Shown in pieces: positions 46,301 to 57,959 of a stretch of 64,000 nucleotides of DNA. The notes under the pieces were generated by a model. It was not told the origin of the DNA. It worked only from the letters and a program-made list of their open reading frames with translations, and did not search any database. Position 1 is the stretch's first letter, and every line of letters starts with the position of its first letter. The DNA comes from Microplitis mediator. Lineage: Eukaryota > Arthropoda > Insecta > Hymenoptera > Braconidae. The stretch spans positions 16,429,582 to 16,493,581 of the forward strand of contig NC_079974.1 of assembly GCF_029852145.1 (NCBI RefSeq), given 5' to 3'. A program made the position numbers and the translations under genes.

Positions 46301-49300
46301 CAGTAGAATTATACTTGTTCAAGTTTTATTATCAGCTGTTTAAAATTTTTTTTATAAATTTCGCATGAATACAGTCGACTACCCGTCACAAGCTTGCCCT
46401 TCATAAGCCTATTCCCTGCAATCGGCACGTACTGAGTCCAAACAGCTTCCCCCTCTTAACCACTTTTTTGAGTTTAATACCAGACACCCCTTTAGAAGCC
46501 TCTGTTAAAATTGTCTAAATTATAAACTGACAATAGGAACAAAATATCAAAATTAATGATGAACATTTACTATCGATGTTTCGCGGATAATAATTTAATA
46601 AATATTAAATAAAATGTAATTAATTGTTCATAATTGTAATCATTAATTACAATTACAGCTTCTGTTACAATTTAAAAGTTTTATTGAGCATTATGTTCAT
46701 CAATTAAATTATTATTCTTATTACTATAATTAATACCGTTGTCATTATAATTTTTTGCATTACAATTATTATTAGTGTAAAAAGATAAGTATTAATTTTA
46801 GTGCTATAAGCACTAGACAAATCGAGATAGTGACGTATGTAACAAAACGTAAATATGACGTTTGAAATCACATAAAATAAAATGGGCTAGTTGAGAACAA
46901 AAATAAACGCACGTTAGTGGGAAGACTGAAATTCCAAGAAAAATTTCCCCTACATTCCCTAGACCAGGCTTATGACAGGTAGTCGACTGTATATGGAAAG
47001 GGAGTTCGTAATTATTTTTGTATTCAAATATCAAAATATCAGACCTAAGCTCACTATGTATTAGTAATTTTTTTTATAATTAATATTTTCCGAAACTCTA
47101 CTTCGGAGTGAAATTCACCCTGAAGGAATTAAATAAATAAAAAGTCATCCCCTCCGCCTTCACTCCGCAAATTTTTTACAGTGTATCAATCAAAAATAAA
47201 TAATAAAATTATACTTATAATTATATTATTGAAAAAAAAAATTGTCTGTTTTATTTTGTCAAGCAGCGACGAATTACCTGTCCAATTGACGTTACCACGA
47301 GCAATGCGTGAGGCTAAAAATCGACAGCAGCTTTCCTCACTTGCTCTTTTGGGTCAGGAATTTTGGAGATACCCAATGGCAAATCCAAAACCACCAGAAA
47401 GTGGTGGCAGTAGTAGTAATGCATCAAGCTTAGGTAGTTTTAATACTGGAAATGATCCAATAGCACACGATGACAATAATATAATATCATCTAGAGACAA
47501 GAGTATAATACTAAATTTAATTCCGATCACATCACAAGATTCATCTCACTCAATAAAATCCGTAACTACTAGTACATTCGTTACATCACAACAGCCAAGA
47601 CTGCCACGACCTACTCCGCCAAATACTCTCAATTTAAAAAGATTTAACGAACCTCTTGATGAAAAGAACGAGCGGATTGAAGATAGTATCTTGCCATGTG
47701 AAAAACCCAGTCAAAAATTAATCTCACCAAATCTCGTTCAAAGTATTCGTTGTCGTTCACCTGTTGTTCATAATGTCGAGAGTAATGTACTTATACCCAC
47801 CGAATCTAAACTAAATAATGAGTCACAAAATTTAATTAAAAATATAAATAGTAATTCCCCAAATTTAACAAATGCTAATTCACCAAACAGTCAGTCAGGA
47901 GATATTACACGAAATATTATATTTGAAAGTCAAGAAAGTGCTGGTGTTATACAAATAAATAATATTAAAACACCGCCTACACCACCGCCACGTTGGGCTA
48001 AACCAGGAGCAAGTCAATGTCAAAATAGCAACGTCACTGTTACAACTACAACTACTGTTATTTCATTGAATGTTAATCAAATTGGTAATGGTACTGGTGA
48101 TTCATTTCAACAAGTTGTCACATCATCAGATAAAAGCGTGACAATGTTGAGCCCACAAAGTATAACATCAAATAAATCATTTTCATCAAATTTTACAAGC
48201 AGATCTACTTTATCGCCCAGTACACCAACATTACTATCACCTTCATCAAAACTAGTCTCAAATGGAAGGAAAACGCCGAATCTCTTGTCACCAACGACCC
48301 CATCAAGCACAAATAAATCACGTCGACGTCGTGATCGTGAAGCGAGAAAAAATTCTCAACATTACCAAGAATCAGATATACTCGAATCTTACTGCCGTAG
48401 TTCGCCAGCTGACAAAATTTCCGACTACGAAGACATTTGGAATACAACTGACAGATCTAATTCTAGTTGGTCGCCACATGATCGTAGTGAAAATACTCTC
48501 AGTCCAAGTCAGCCGAGTGAAAATTTAATAAAAGATCCATTTGCTGGTACTGATCGTGTAATGCTGTTGCGCAATGACAGATCATCACGATCACGGGAAA
48601 AATTAAGTTACATGGAAATAGCAAGTCCGGAATTCAGTAGCTTTAAACCAATCGCCGAGTCTTGCTCAAAGAGTCCAAGAGGTTCAACTTCGCCTGAAGA
48701 TATTGGTGGAATACCAAAACGTCCAGATCTACTGTCGAGAGTTTGTAGCGCAAATTCTTTAAATAGTCCAAACGTCACTGCCATAACTCCCGTTAAAAAT
48801 AAACTAGCTTTGATGTTCACTAAGTCTGAGAGTAATAGCCCAATGACTCCTGAATCTAAACAGAGCAGTCCATTTTATGCTGAACCTGCTGACGCTATAC
48901 AACAAATTCAACCACTTGTACCTCGGAGAAAAAATCGTAATAACAGTGGAATAACGAGTAAATATCGTCACAGTGAACCTGGTTGGTTTCAAATGCCGGG
49001 TGGTAATAATCCTCATCAAATGCATCCTATTGATTGGACTGAGTCTGAAGAAATAGAAGATAAAATACCACTTATATCGTCTTCCGTAGATAATCTTACT
49101 TCAAATCGTCTTGGTGGTAAAGAAAATAAAAAAATATATCCACGTGCTAAACCAGTTCAGCCACCAAAAGTTAAACCTAAAATATCAAATGATACTTCCT
49201 GGACAGTCGACTCAAGCTGGGAATTTATTGGTAATTTTATTATTTTATTTATGCTGCTGGGATTTATTCAACCCACAGTCAACAGCAATTCACTTTATTA

Positions 49301-52300
49301 ATTCAATTTATTTAGATATGTTTTTATTAAATTAATTTTGGTAATATTGATTTTATTAATAACAGGAAATGAAGGAGATGATACAGGCGGTAGTGAAGCT
49401 GAGCGCAGAGGAGGAGAGAATGAAAATGAAGATGACAAGAAGGATAAATATAGTAGTGAAAGTGACCGTAGTCAGGGTAAACACAAAAGCCCAAAGCTAA
49501 ATGGTAATGGTAACAGACACGGAAGTGATAATAAGAGTGATGTTATTAAGACGGAAAATGAAACTGACTTTGAGGATAGTCCTGAATTTATGAGTGATAT
49601 TTTATTACGACAATTTCCACGTGATAGCTATAACAAAGATGATGGAACTAATTCTCTTACGGTTCAGAGTATCATTTTTCAACGGTAATTTTAATATAAA
49701 TATATACTTAATATATTCCTTAAATAATAATATTAAAATCATTTAATGATACATATTATAATCTAATTTTTGACGATCACTATTTATTGGCTATCGCTAA
49801 TTTATGTATTTAATTTTCTTTTATCAATAATATAAATTAAGCCAACTATTTTTTTTATAATTAAATAAATTAATTACACTGTAAAAAATTTTCGGAGTAA
49901 ATGCGGAGCGGGTAGCGGTGTATTTATTGAATTCCCTTGGAGTAAAATTTACTCCAGGGGGTTTATTTTATTATTGAAACTCTGGTTCGGAGTGAAATTT
50001 ACTCCGAAGGGGAGTTTATTTTAATATTAAAACACCGAACTGGAGTGAATGCGAATTTAAAAAAAATCCAGATCACCCCTATTTACTCCGTATTCGGAGT
50101 GATTTTTTTTCTAAAAATCCAGGACTTCGAGTAACGAAGTAAGCGGATTTAAATAGAATTCGTAATCACTTCCGATTTTTTACAGTGTAAACTTAAAACT
50201 AAGTATTATTTTTGCTACAATACTTTAGAGAATATATGACTAAATAACCCGTCCAAAAATATCTTATCCAATATAAATATATAGAGCGTTCAAACAGGAT
50301 ATTTAGTCTTGACACCACAAATATGTCTACATTTGAATTAAATTTTTTTTTCATGTCAATAAATTGTGATCATAAAAGACTTTGATTATAATGTCATTAA
50401 ATGGATTTATTACTGATGTATAACTTTACCAATAAAATAATTATTTATTCAACAGGTACCCAGAGTTAATAAAAACAACAAATGCAACAGATACATTACA
50501 AAGTAATTATAATAATTCGACGCTTAGTAATATTGAAAAAAGAAAAATCCGAGAAACAACACCGTCAGATTGGGAAGCTGATCGTACGTATGAACCATCC
50601 GAATGGGAAACTAATGTTGATACAGATGACAGTGATCATGAGAGACTAAAACGAAAAGCTAGTTTCAAAGAACGATTGGATCCTCTTCTGTGTAAGTGTT
50701 AAGTTTTTTTAATAAATATTATTATAGTAAAGTACTAGTACGGAAGAGTCTATGGCAGGTGTACACAAGCAATACTGATGAGATTTAAATGTACAATAGA
50801 ACGAAAGTGTTTTAAATAATTACTTTGACAACTACGCAATTTAACTCAAACAATGCATAATAAATACTTGCAAGGGTAAAACTAGATGTCATTGTCTTTA
50901 TTACATTTAAAATAATAATAATCAAATTTATTTATTGCTACGAGATGGACCGCGGAAATGGAAAAAAAATTTTATTGATTTTATAGAAAATTCAATTTAA
51001 AATTGATAGGAGTGTGCGAATCGTATTCAAATGGAATCGAATCGGATATAACTATTCGATTTGAAATTCTAATTTTCAAATAAATTGATAAAATCGAATA
51101 ATTAGAAAATTTTTGAATTATCCGAAAGTTTTTGATTTATTTGTAACTTCCAATTACTCGATTCGTATCAAGAAAATTCTGATCAGCTTTCAAATTTTAA
51201 ATTTTTATTTAATAAAGAGTTTAGTTGTTAAAGTAACAAAAATAATTTCTTCGTAGATTCGTGTTTGAGCTCCATTTGCCTCTGACAAAAATTTGAATTA
51301 TTCAAAAAAATGTTACAATAGTAAGTCGTTTAAAATAAAATTGTGGAATTATTCGTATATTTTCAAATAATTTGAGAATTTACGACTAATTCGGAAAGTT
51401 TAAAATTATTTGAAAGTTTACGAATAATTCAAAAGGCTCGAAAAACTCGAATTATTCGATCCGAATGATTCGTAAGTTCGAATTATTCGCACACCTCTAA
51501 AAATTTAATTCCGTGTTCACGTAATTTATTTAAGAGAATTTGACATCTATTCTCCTTCTCACACATTTGAACAAACGAAACGGTTCTTGTGACACTTGCA
51601 TTAGCAAATGGAAAATTCAAATGAGCCATTCTCAGATATAAACTGAAATTCCCAAACGAGAAGTATTTCATTCAATAAATAATAACTTTACGCATCAAAT
51701 GAAATATTTTATTTAATGATTTGGGTCTTTGGATCTATGAAAACATTTCATTGAAAAATCACTGAGTTCACTCTCTTAATATAACTGTAAGAGAAATCAG
51801 ATTTGCCTGTAATTAAAATTTAAAATAATTATCACTTATCAAAAAAAATATACATACATATATTGAAACAAATATAAATAATAAATTATTATTTATCTTA
51901 AAAATATATCTCTAGAATATTTAAGTCGAATTATTTTTATTTATTTTTCACACAACTTTTTATTATTAACAACCCTGACGTTTTTATCGCCAGCACAACA
52001 TTATTATCAGGCTAAATCTAATTCAAACAAATTAAATTCATTTTAAAAATAATTGTAACACTTAAAAAATTTTTTTCTTTTATATAAATGTGTCGTATTA
52101 TAATACTAATAGTCTTATTATTTTTATTTTCTTTTTATTATTTTTTTCATTATAATTTATGTATAATTAATCCTTATAAATTATAGACACGGAAAGAAAG
52201 AGTTATAAATTATATGATAAATTTATAGATTATAATAGCATAATATATCGCAATCTGATGATAATGATAATTAGTTTGAAAATACTTGAAACAAAAAAAA

Positions 52301-55300
52301 AATAATGACTATGCGCAATGATTAATCTGTATCTATGAATATCATATGCACTCGAGACAATGGTTCATTCGTGGGATTATCAATGATTGTCACTCGGTAT
52401 TGTCCAAGTTTGTCTTGTATATTACTTAACTCATCCTCTTGACAGACGCGCTTATCTTTAGCTTCATCTCTCCCTCTTACTTCTCCTCTCTCTATCAGAG
52501 ATAAAGTACTAGCTAAAACTAACCGAAGAGATTCAGTGTATTTATAGTCTTAGTATATTGATAATCGTACGATATTTAACATTGAAAATCTACAATGATT
52601 AAATTATTTAAAAGTAACTTCAAAATTAAAGATTTAATTATTATCATTTGTGAGTAATTGTGATACTTGAAATTATTTTAATTATAATGATTGATAATTC
52701 AGTGGGTGTTGATAAAGAGTGCAAAAAATTTACCTTTTATACTAAAAAAATGTTTAGAAAAATAAGATTATGGTTCCGATGCTTTTGTCGAAAAGTACAA
52801 CGTACTACTGTTATATTTAAATGTAAGAATTAAAAAGAATTTTTTAAAATTTTATATATTTACTAGGGTGTGCCATTTTAGGGCAACTTTTTTTCAACGC
52901 ACCACCAGCTACTATACTTGCAAAAGGTAAAATAAGATGCCTGTTAAAATTAAAGCCCCTAATAATAAATATTAGGATGTCTTATTGTGATTTCCTATTT
53001 CTCATTAAAATAACATAGAAAAAAAAATTTTAAGTATGGAATTTTATACCTCGGCAATGGCTCATTGTACTGATAAACCCAGGATACATTTTCGTAGGAA
53101 ATTTAACGTGTTACAAAAAAAGTCGATTGATTTCAAGATCTTGACATTAAATTGGAAATAACTAGAAATTATGCGGAATCCGAAAAATTTTTATTCGAGA
53201 TAATTTGTAGGAAATAAAATTGTCTACAAAAAAGATTCTAAGACATTTTGTGATAAGTCTGATAGTTTCGCCGGAAAAGTAAAAAGATCTCGAAATTTAC
53301 TATAAATTTGACTTCAAGCTCCAATAATTTTTTAACAGATGAATTTATCAAAAAATGATGAGAGCCTTTTTTTGTAGTGCGTCAAATTTCCTCCGAAAAT
53401 GTATCCTGGGTTTATCTGTACAATGAGCCATTGCCGAGGTATAAAATTCAAACTTCAAGTTTTTTCCCATGTTATTTAAATGGGAAATAGAAAATCGCGA
53501 TGAGCCACCTGCTGATATTAATATTAAGGGCTCTACCTTTAACAGGCAGTTTATTTTACCTTCCTGCCAGTATAGAAACTGGTGGTGCGTTGAAAAAAGA
53601 AAATTGCCCTTAAATGTCACACCCTAATATTTATATTCAAAGATATATAGTTTTTATAGTAAAATAATTATTTGATATAAATTTTTTTTTCTCTTTTTTA
53701 AATTACAAAATCTCTTTTTCTGATAATGATTACACGTGATAACACTCGTGTACAATTTAAGTCAAATAATAATGATACTTGAAACACCAATGATAATATA
53801 ATATAAACAGATTATACTAGATAAATATAAATATGATAAAATTTATAAAAATATATATATTTCTTTGTCTGATAGCTCCCCCACGACTTCAAGCCTTGAA
53901 AAATCGTGATGCCAGTGGAACTGGATCAAGTATAAGGGCTTACGCATTACTATTAGCGGCTGATAAAACGACTGTATTTTCACAAAATATTGATAATTTC
54001 ATTCAATGTACAATGGAAGGTAAAGAAGCGAGTCCTCATGTTGTAATGAGAAATATTCGACAATTTATGTCGGGAATGAAAAATTATTTAGTCAAACACG
54101 GCGAGCGTGAATTTGAAAAAGAAGTTGAAAAAGAACGTCTTAAATTAAAAGCCAATGAGTTTCTTAATTTAGATGCAATACTTGAGGGCGTAATGATGAG
54201 GCTTGTTGTCCGTCCATTACGTGAACATGTATACAAACTATTTGTTGAACATTACGGTGCAACTGGGTCACTTAATACCCTTGCTGACAGTATTCAATAT
54301 GCTCATGGTAAACATATACAAGAATTAGGCGTACGAGCGACTATAATACCGCCGTCAGATAATAATTTGAACCTGATATTAAAATACATTGAACGTTTGC
54401 AAAAATCAGATTCACCATTGGACAAATTGGAGAATTTATTGTCTGCCATATCGACTATTTTTAATTCTGTTAAACATTCTAATTGCGATAAACACGTAAC
54501 TCTGGGCGCTGATGATTTATTGCCGCTACTTGTGTGGGTTCTGGTACGTGGTAAAGTGGTCGATGCTGAAATAGAAGCTGAATTTATGTGGGGTCTACTT
54601 CATCCGTCTCTTCTTACTGGCGAGGGTGGATATTATTTAACTACGCTATCAAGTGCCGTTCATGTATTAAAAACATTCAAGACTAGTCAAGGAACTATGT
54701 CAACTACAAATGTAAATATAATTATATATTCATTTTATTAAAATAATTTTTGTTATTTTTAATTATTATTTACTTATTTATACACTAAAAAATTAGCGGA
54801 GTAAATCCGGAGTGAATGCGAAGCAGATTAATATTTATTTTTTTTAATCTCCTCTGAAGGGAAGTTCATTTTAATATCGAAACTCCGGTTCAGAGTCAAA
54901 TTCACTCCTAAAAGAAGTTTATTTTAATATTAAGACTTTAAATCAGAGTGAATGTGGATTCAAATAAAATCTAGATCATTCCGAAATCTCTCTGTTGAAA
55001 AAACTTCCTATTTACTCCGTATGTAGAGTGAGTTTTTTTTCAAAACTTCAAAACTCCGAGTAACGGAGTGAATTCCCTTGAAGTGAAATTCACTCCCAAG
55101 AGGAGTTCATTTTAATATTGAACTGAACCGGTTCGGAGTCAAATTCACGGCTAAAAATAATTTATTTTAATAGTAAGATTCCGAATCAAAGTGAATGCGG
55201 ATTTAAATAAAATCTAGATCACTCCCTATTTACTCTATGTGCAGTGATTTTTTTTTAAACTCCAGAACTCTGAGTGACGGAATGAATTCAACTCGGAGAG

Positions 55301-55950
55301 AATTAAATAAATAAACCATATATTTATTTAATTCCCTCCGAGTTGAATTCACTCCGAACGGGAGTTCCTTTTAATGTTGAGTTTCCGGTTCGAAATAAAA
55401 TTCACTCCTAAAAAAAGTATATTTTGACATTAAGATTTTAATATTAAGATTTTTTTTGAAAACTCCAGAACTCCGAGTGAATTTGAATTCAAATAGAATC
55501 CGTAATGACTACCAATTTGCTCCCAATTTTTTACAGTGTAGTAATAATAATTATATTTAATTAAAGGGTTGTGGAACTCCTGAATGTTGTTCTTCAGTAC
55601 TTCGGGTACTTGTACCAGACGAAATTCATGGATCGTTAAATACTAGAACACTACCCGTCAGACCAAACATGAACACCCGTGAGATTTGCCGTATACTTGC
55701 GCATAAAACACGATGCACAAATCCACAAGACTATGGTTTATATAAACTAGTACAAGGCGAAGGTAAATAGCAATAATTATAAATTTAAACACTTTAAGTT
55801 TACCTGATTATAAATTATAATGATATATATTTATTTCTGTCTTTAGAAACATTATTGGGAGATCACGAGTGCCCTCAAGAGCTATCACACTGCCTTTTTG
55901 CTTTTAAAAGAATTGACGCTAAAATAGCTTGGCCAAAAACGACATCTTAA
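40353..55950 (+). CDS. spri: Sprint / RIN-family Ras-binding Rab5 exchange factor (SH2-VPS9-RA)
   Basis: Exons 40353-40439, 40543-40616, 44638-44764, 44865-45071, 45601-45785, 47267-49230, 49366-49684, 50456-50691, 53876-54711, 55567-55762, 55847-55950 (4335 nt, 1444 residues, all phases consistent). Sprint links receptor tyrosine kinase and Ras signals to Rab5-dependent endocytosis. The SH2 domain (about residues 140-235) starts HPIWFLPGIQRAGAF and has the phosphotyrosine-binding Arg170 in FVVRQSS. Residues 235-960 are a Ser/Pro-rich linker with proline motifs (PRPTPP, TPPTPPPRW). The 836-nt exon encodes the helical bundle plus VPS9 nucleotide-exchange domain, including GADDLLPLLVWVLVRG and GEGGYYLTTLSSAV. 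The last 100 residues are a RA domain (RVLVPDE ... DYGLYKLVQGEETLLGDHECP). The first exon is uncertain: it starts at ATG-ATG after an in-frame stop, or is entered from an upstream exon at 40367. Alternative first exons are listed separately. Introns carry five transposon insertions. Confidence 0.93.
42790..42950 (+). promoter_or_regulatory. CG-rich island, probable internal promoter of sprint
   Basis: The richest cluster of CG dinucleotides in the window (GTCGCGACGCCCCCTACGTC and following GTCGTCGCC), with initiator-like TCAGTGC at 42879, stands out in AT-rich DNA. It lies 0.9 kb upstream of the alternative first exon at 43796. No protein domain is encoded. Confidence 0.4.
43796..43920 (+). 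CDS. spri: Alternative first coding exon of sprint (isoform B)
   Basis: ATG 43796 opens a frame (MLPPFLTNINGGVLTFYASP ... EISIR) that ends at 43920 with two bases (AG) before a GTAAAT donor. This is the same remainder (AG) as the exon at 40543-40616, so it joins in frame to the exon at 44638, restoring R-S-D-V-F-L. The resulting protein would be 1432 residues, with the same SH2, VPS9 and RA domains. The CG-rich promoter candidate lies just upstream. The evidence is frame, start and phase compatibility; no family similarity is known to me. Confidence 0.6.
45821..47185. mobile_element. CACTG...CAGTG MITE, copy 5, split by nested insertion
   Basis: The left half (45823 to about 46025) begins CACTGTAAAAAATAGGGAGT. 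The right half (about 47090-47183) ends AATTTTTTACAGTG, with TA outside both. The two halves are separated by about 1.06 kb that includes the CAGTCGACTACC element. It lies in the sprint intron between the SH2 exon and the 1964-nt exon. Confidence 0.75.
46370..46991. mobile_element. 620-bp nested element, TIR CAGTCGACTACC, TA-flanked
   Basis: The left end TACAGTCGACTACCCGTCAC (followed by AAGCTTG) pairs with the inverse of AAGCCTG-type ... GACAGGTAGTCGACTGTA at the right. TA is present on both borders. It has inserted within the interior of the CACTG MITE. No coding sequence. Confidence 0.75.
49875..50189. mobile_element. CACTG...CAGTG MITE, copy 6 (sprint intron)
   Basis: Element 49877-50187, ends CACTGTAAAAAATTTTCGG and TTTTTTACAGTG, TA-flanked, in the intron between exons 49366-49684 and 50456-50691. 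Confidence 0.85.
51007..51499. mobile_element. TA-flanked element rich in GAATAATTCG, TIR GGAGTGTGCGAAT
   Basis: Element 51009-51497. GGAGTGTGCGAAT at the left matches the near-perfect inverse ATTCGCACACCTC at the right, with TA outside. The interior is an irregular array of TTCGAATT/AATTATTCG segments on both strands. It lies in sprint intron 8. Confidence 0.75.
52687..52822 (+). CDS. spri: Alternative first exon for a short sprint isoform (VPS9-RA only)
   Basis: ATG 52687 opens a frame of 45 codons; a second in-frame ATG at 52750 begins MFRKIRLWFRCFCRKVQRTT. It ends with one base (T) before a GTAAGA donor. That is exactly the remainder of the normal upstream exon (50691 ends CTG-T), so it joins in frame to exon 53876 to give S-P-P-R-L-Q-A-L. 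The predicted protein is 423 residues (402 from the inner ATG): a basic, cysteine-containing head followed by the complete VPS9 and RA domains, without SH2 or the proline-rich linker. Pyrimidine-rich, less AT-biased sequence at about 52440-52560 upstream could be its promoter. A foldback transposon begins 44 bp after the donor. Confidence 0.6.
52864..53626. mobile_element. Foldback transposon, TIR GGGTGTGCCATTTTA, copy 2
   Basis: Element 52866-53624 with ends GGGTGTGCCATTTTAGGGCA and the inverse TGCCCTTAAATGTCACACCC, TA-flanked. Both halves carry the paired blocks 'atttatacctcggcaatggc', 'aaaaaagattcta' and 'aacaggca', so it folds over its whole length. It is 760 bp against 1017 bp for the copy at 365-1385. 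Confidence 0.85.
54781..55540. mobile_element. CACTG...CAGTG MITE, copy 7, internally duplicated
   Basis: Left end CACTAAAAAATTAGCGGAG (54783) and right end TTTTTTACAGTG (55538), TA-flanked. It is about twice the normal length because segments such as 'ggagtgaattccc' plus 'gttcattttaatattga' recur two or three times. It fills most of the intron between the VPS9 exon and the first RA exon. Confidence 0.8.
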
Positions 55951-57573
55951 ATAATTGAATAAATAAAACATGAGTGGTATTTAATACCAAGTGCTCAAAT
56001 GCATATTTTTAAAAGTAAAAAAAACTAAAATAAGCAATTTATCGCATGAAATTATAAACAATAATTTCATCAAGACTTTGGAGAGACCAAAATTTTTTTA
56101 ACTTTTCACACAGAATATTTGATAATGATATAATCGATTTATACATATATATATTGTATTTAAAAAAACATAATTGTTATAAACAATTATTTGAATGCAG
56201 AGCATGCAGTATACTCGATCTTTAACAAAAAAAAATTATTTTATGGCTGTTTTTTTATCCATTCAGATCAAATGACTGCGATATTTTTAAGTTTTAAATA
56301 TAAAATTTAATTATCACTAAAAATTAACCCATAAATACGTAAAATTTTTTATTTTATCGTTCATTTATATTTTTCATTATGTATTATTTTAATTAATTAT
56401 AAAATTATTTATTTAACGTGTCAAAATAACATTAAAAGCAATTAAACTTTTAATCAAACGTAATAATTATAATATTAACATTAAATTTTTTAAATTAATT
56501 AGGTATTTAAAATTTTTCAAATTACACGATCTATTTTTAATTATTTTATATAATCAAAATAAAATAAAAATAATAGAGTATGAAATGTATAAGCAATGTA
56601 TCTGTCAGATAAAATTAACATATTTATTGAAGTTTATAAAAACATATATTTCTCTATAATAACGATTATAAAATTGTACTGTTAGTTTTATGACGATTTC
56701 GTATCATTTATCTCATCAATAACTAGATTTATTATTGTTCGTATAATTAAAACTATAAAATAATAATAATATTAATAATTGTGATTTATCGATTTATAAA
56801 ATCACCCGACTAATGGATAAAAGAAAATTAATTTATTTGTAAAATTTCGTTATTAATTTAATATAAAACGTAAGAGTTTTATTCACGTATTATGACAATA
56901 CTAATTGACTTAATTACTATTATTATTATTGTTATTAATTAATTTGCTTTTAATATGCTAGTCAACCAGACACGAAAGAGAAGATTTTTTTTTAATAAAA
57001 AATTTTTTATAACCACATCAATTATTATCTGTTGAGTTATTATCAAATTGTTAATTATTTATCGCTGTCATCGTCACTACTATTACGATAATTATATGTA
57101 ACAATGCTCAATAAACATTTTCTACTATAAAAAAAAAGTCAAGACCGTTCTATTTTTATTTTTAGAAATAATACTTTATTTATAGCTTACTTGCGACGTC
57201 GAAGTTTACTTTAAGAGCTCGTTATTGATGATGTTTATAAATAAATTAATCACCTGTCACCTGATTATTAATATATTTAAAACCTTCATTATTAATTCAT
57301 ATTTTTAAATTAATTATAAAAGAAAACTTTTACTTTATTAAGTCATATAAAAAAAAAAAAAAAAAATTAATAGATGTACATTTTTATTCATATATTTTTA
57401 GATGATCCTTAAGTTAGCAGATGATTAAAAATTTAATTTGAAAAAAAAAAAAAAAATGCATGTGTGTAAAATTAAAAAAACGATAGGTGCAATTTTTTAA
57501 AAACTTTTTTTTTCGAAATGTATCATTTTCAAAGACAAACCAAAAATTATTAGACGTTGGCTTATTTCAGTAA
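55951..57573. other. Sprint 3' flank / probable 3' UTR
   Basis: Very AT-rich, no coding sequence. Possible poly(A) signals include AATAAA near 55960 and 57110. No TIR elements were seen until 57574. Confidence 0.45.
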
Positions 57574-57690
57574 GATAAGAGACCCAGTATCCGATCACTC
57601 ATGTATTTGTATATCTATATTTAGTTAAGTTTACTAAATATAGATATACAAATACATGGAGTGATCGGATACTAGATCTTTTACCTTATC
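57574..57690. repeat. Palindromic MITE 'AAGAGACCCAGT', copy 2
   Basis: It runs AAGAGACCCAGTATCCGATC ... CATGTATTTGTATATC and back through the inverse to GATCGGATACTAGATCTTTT. The centre 'tatatttagttaagtttactaaatata' is a clean palindrome. Same family as 13673-13796. Confidence 0.8.
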
Positions 57691-57959
57691 ATATTTTTAT
57701 TTATATTTATTTTATTATAATTATGCAAAAGTACATTTTTTTTTCTCGTCACAATTATAAAAAAAATAAAATAATGTAATTTTACCCTCCCATGTGAAAA
57801 AAATTCGTTCTAAAGACGTTCCTGACAGTGAACATAAAAAATCGAGACAATTCTGAACTTAGAAATATTTAGAAGTGTGAAATATTTTCAACTAGTGTGG
57901 ACTTGTGTTGAGGGTTTCTATTTTTTTAACTTTCCGCTGAGAAAATTGCAAATTTTCAA

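Noticed and set aside
48107..49025. Several frames on both strands overlapping the 1964-nt sprint exon
   Set aside because: They are shadows of the long sprint coding exon, which is open over its full length and has the right phases at both ends.
53348..53620. 90-codon frame on the minus strand
   Set aside because: It lies wholly within the foldback element at 52864-53626 and is a by-product of the inverted repeat, not a transposase.
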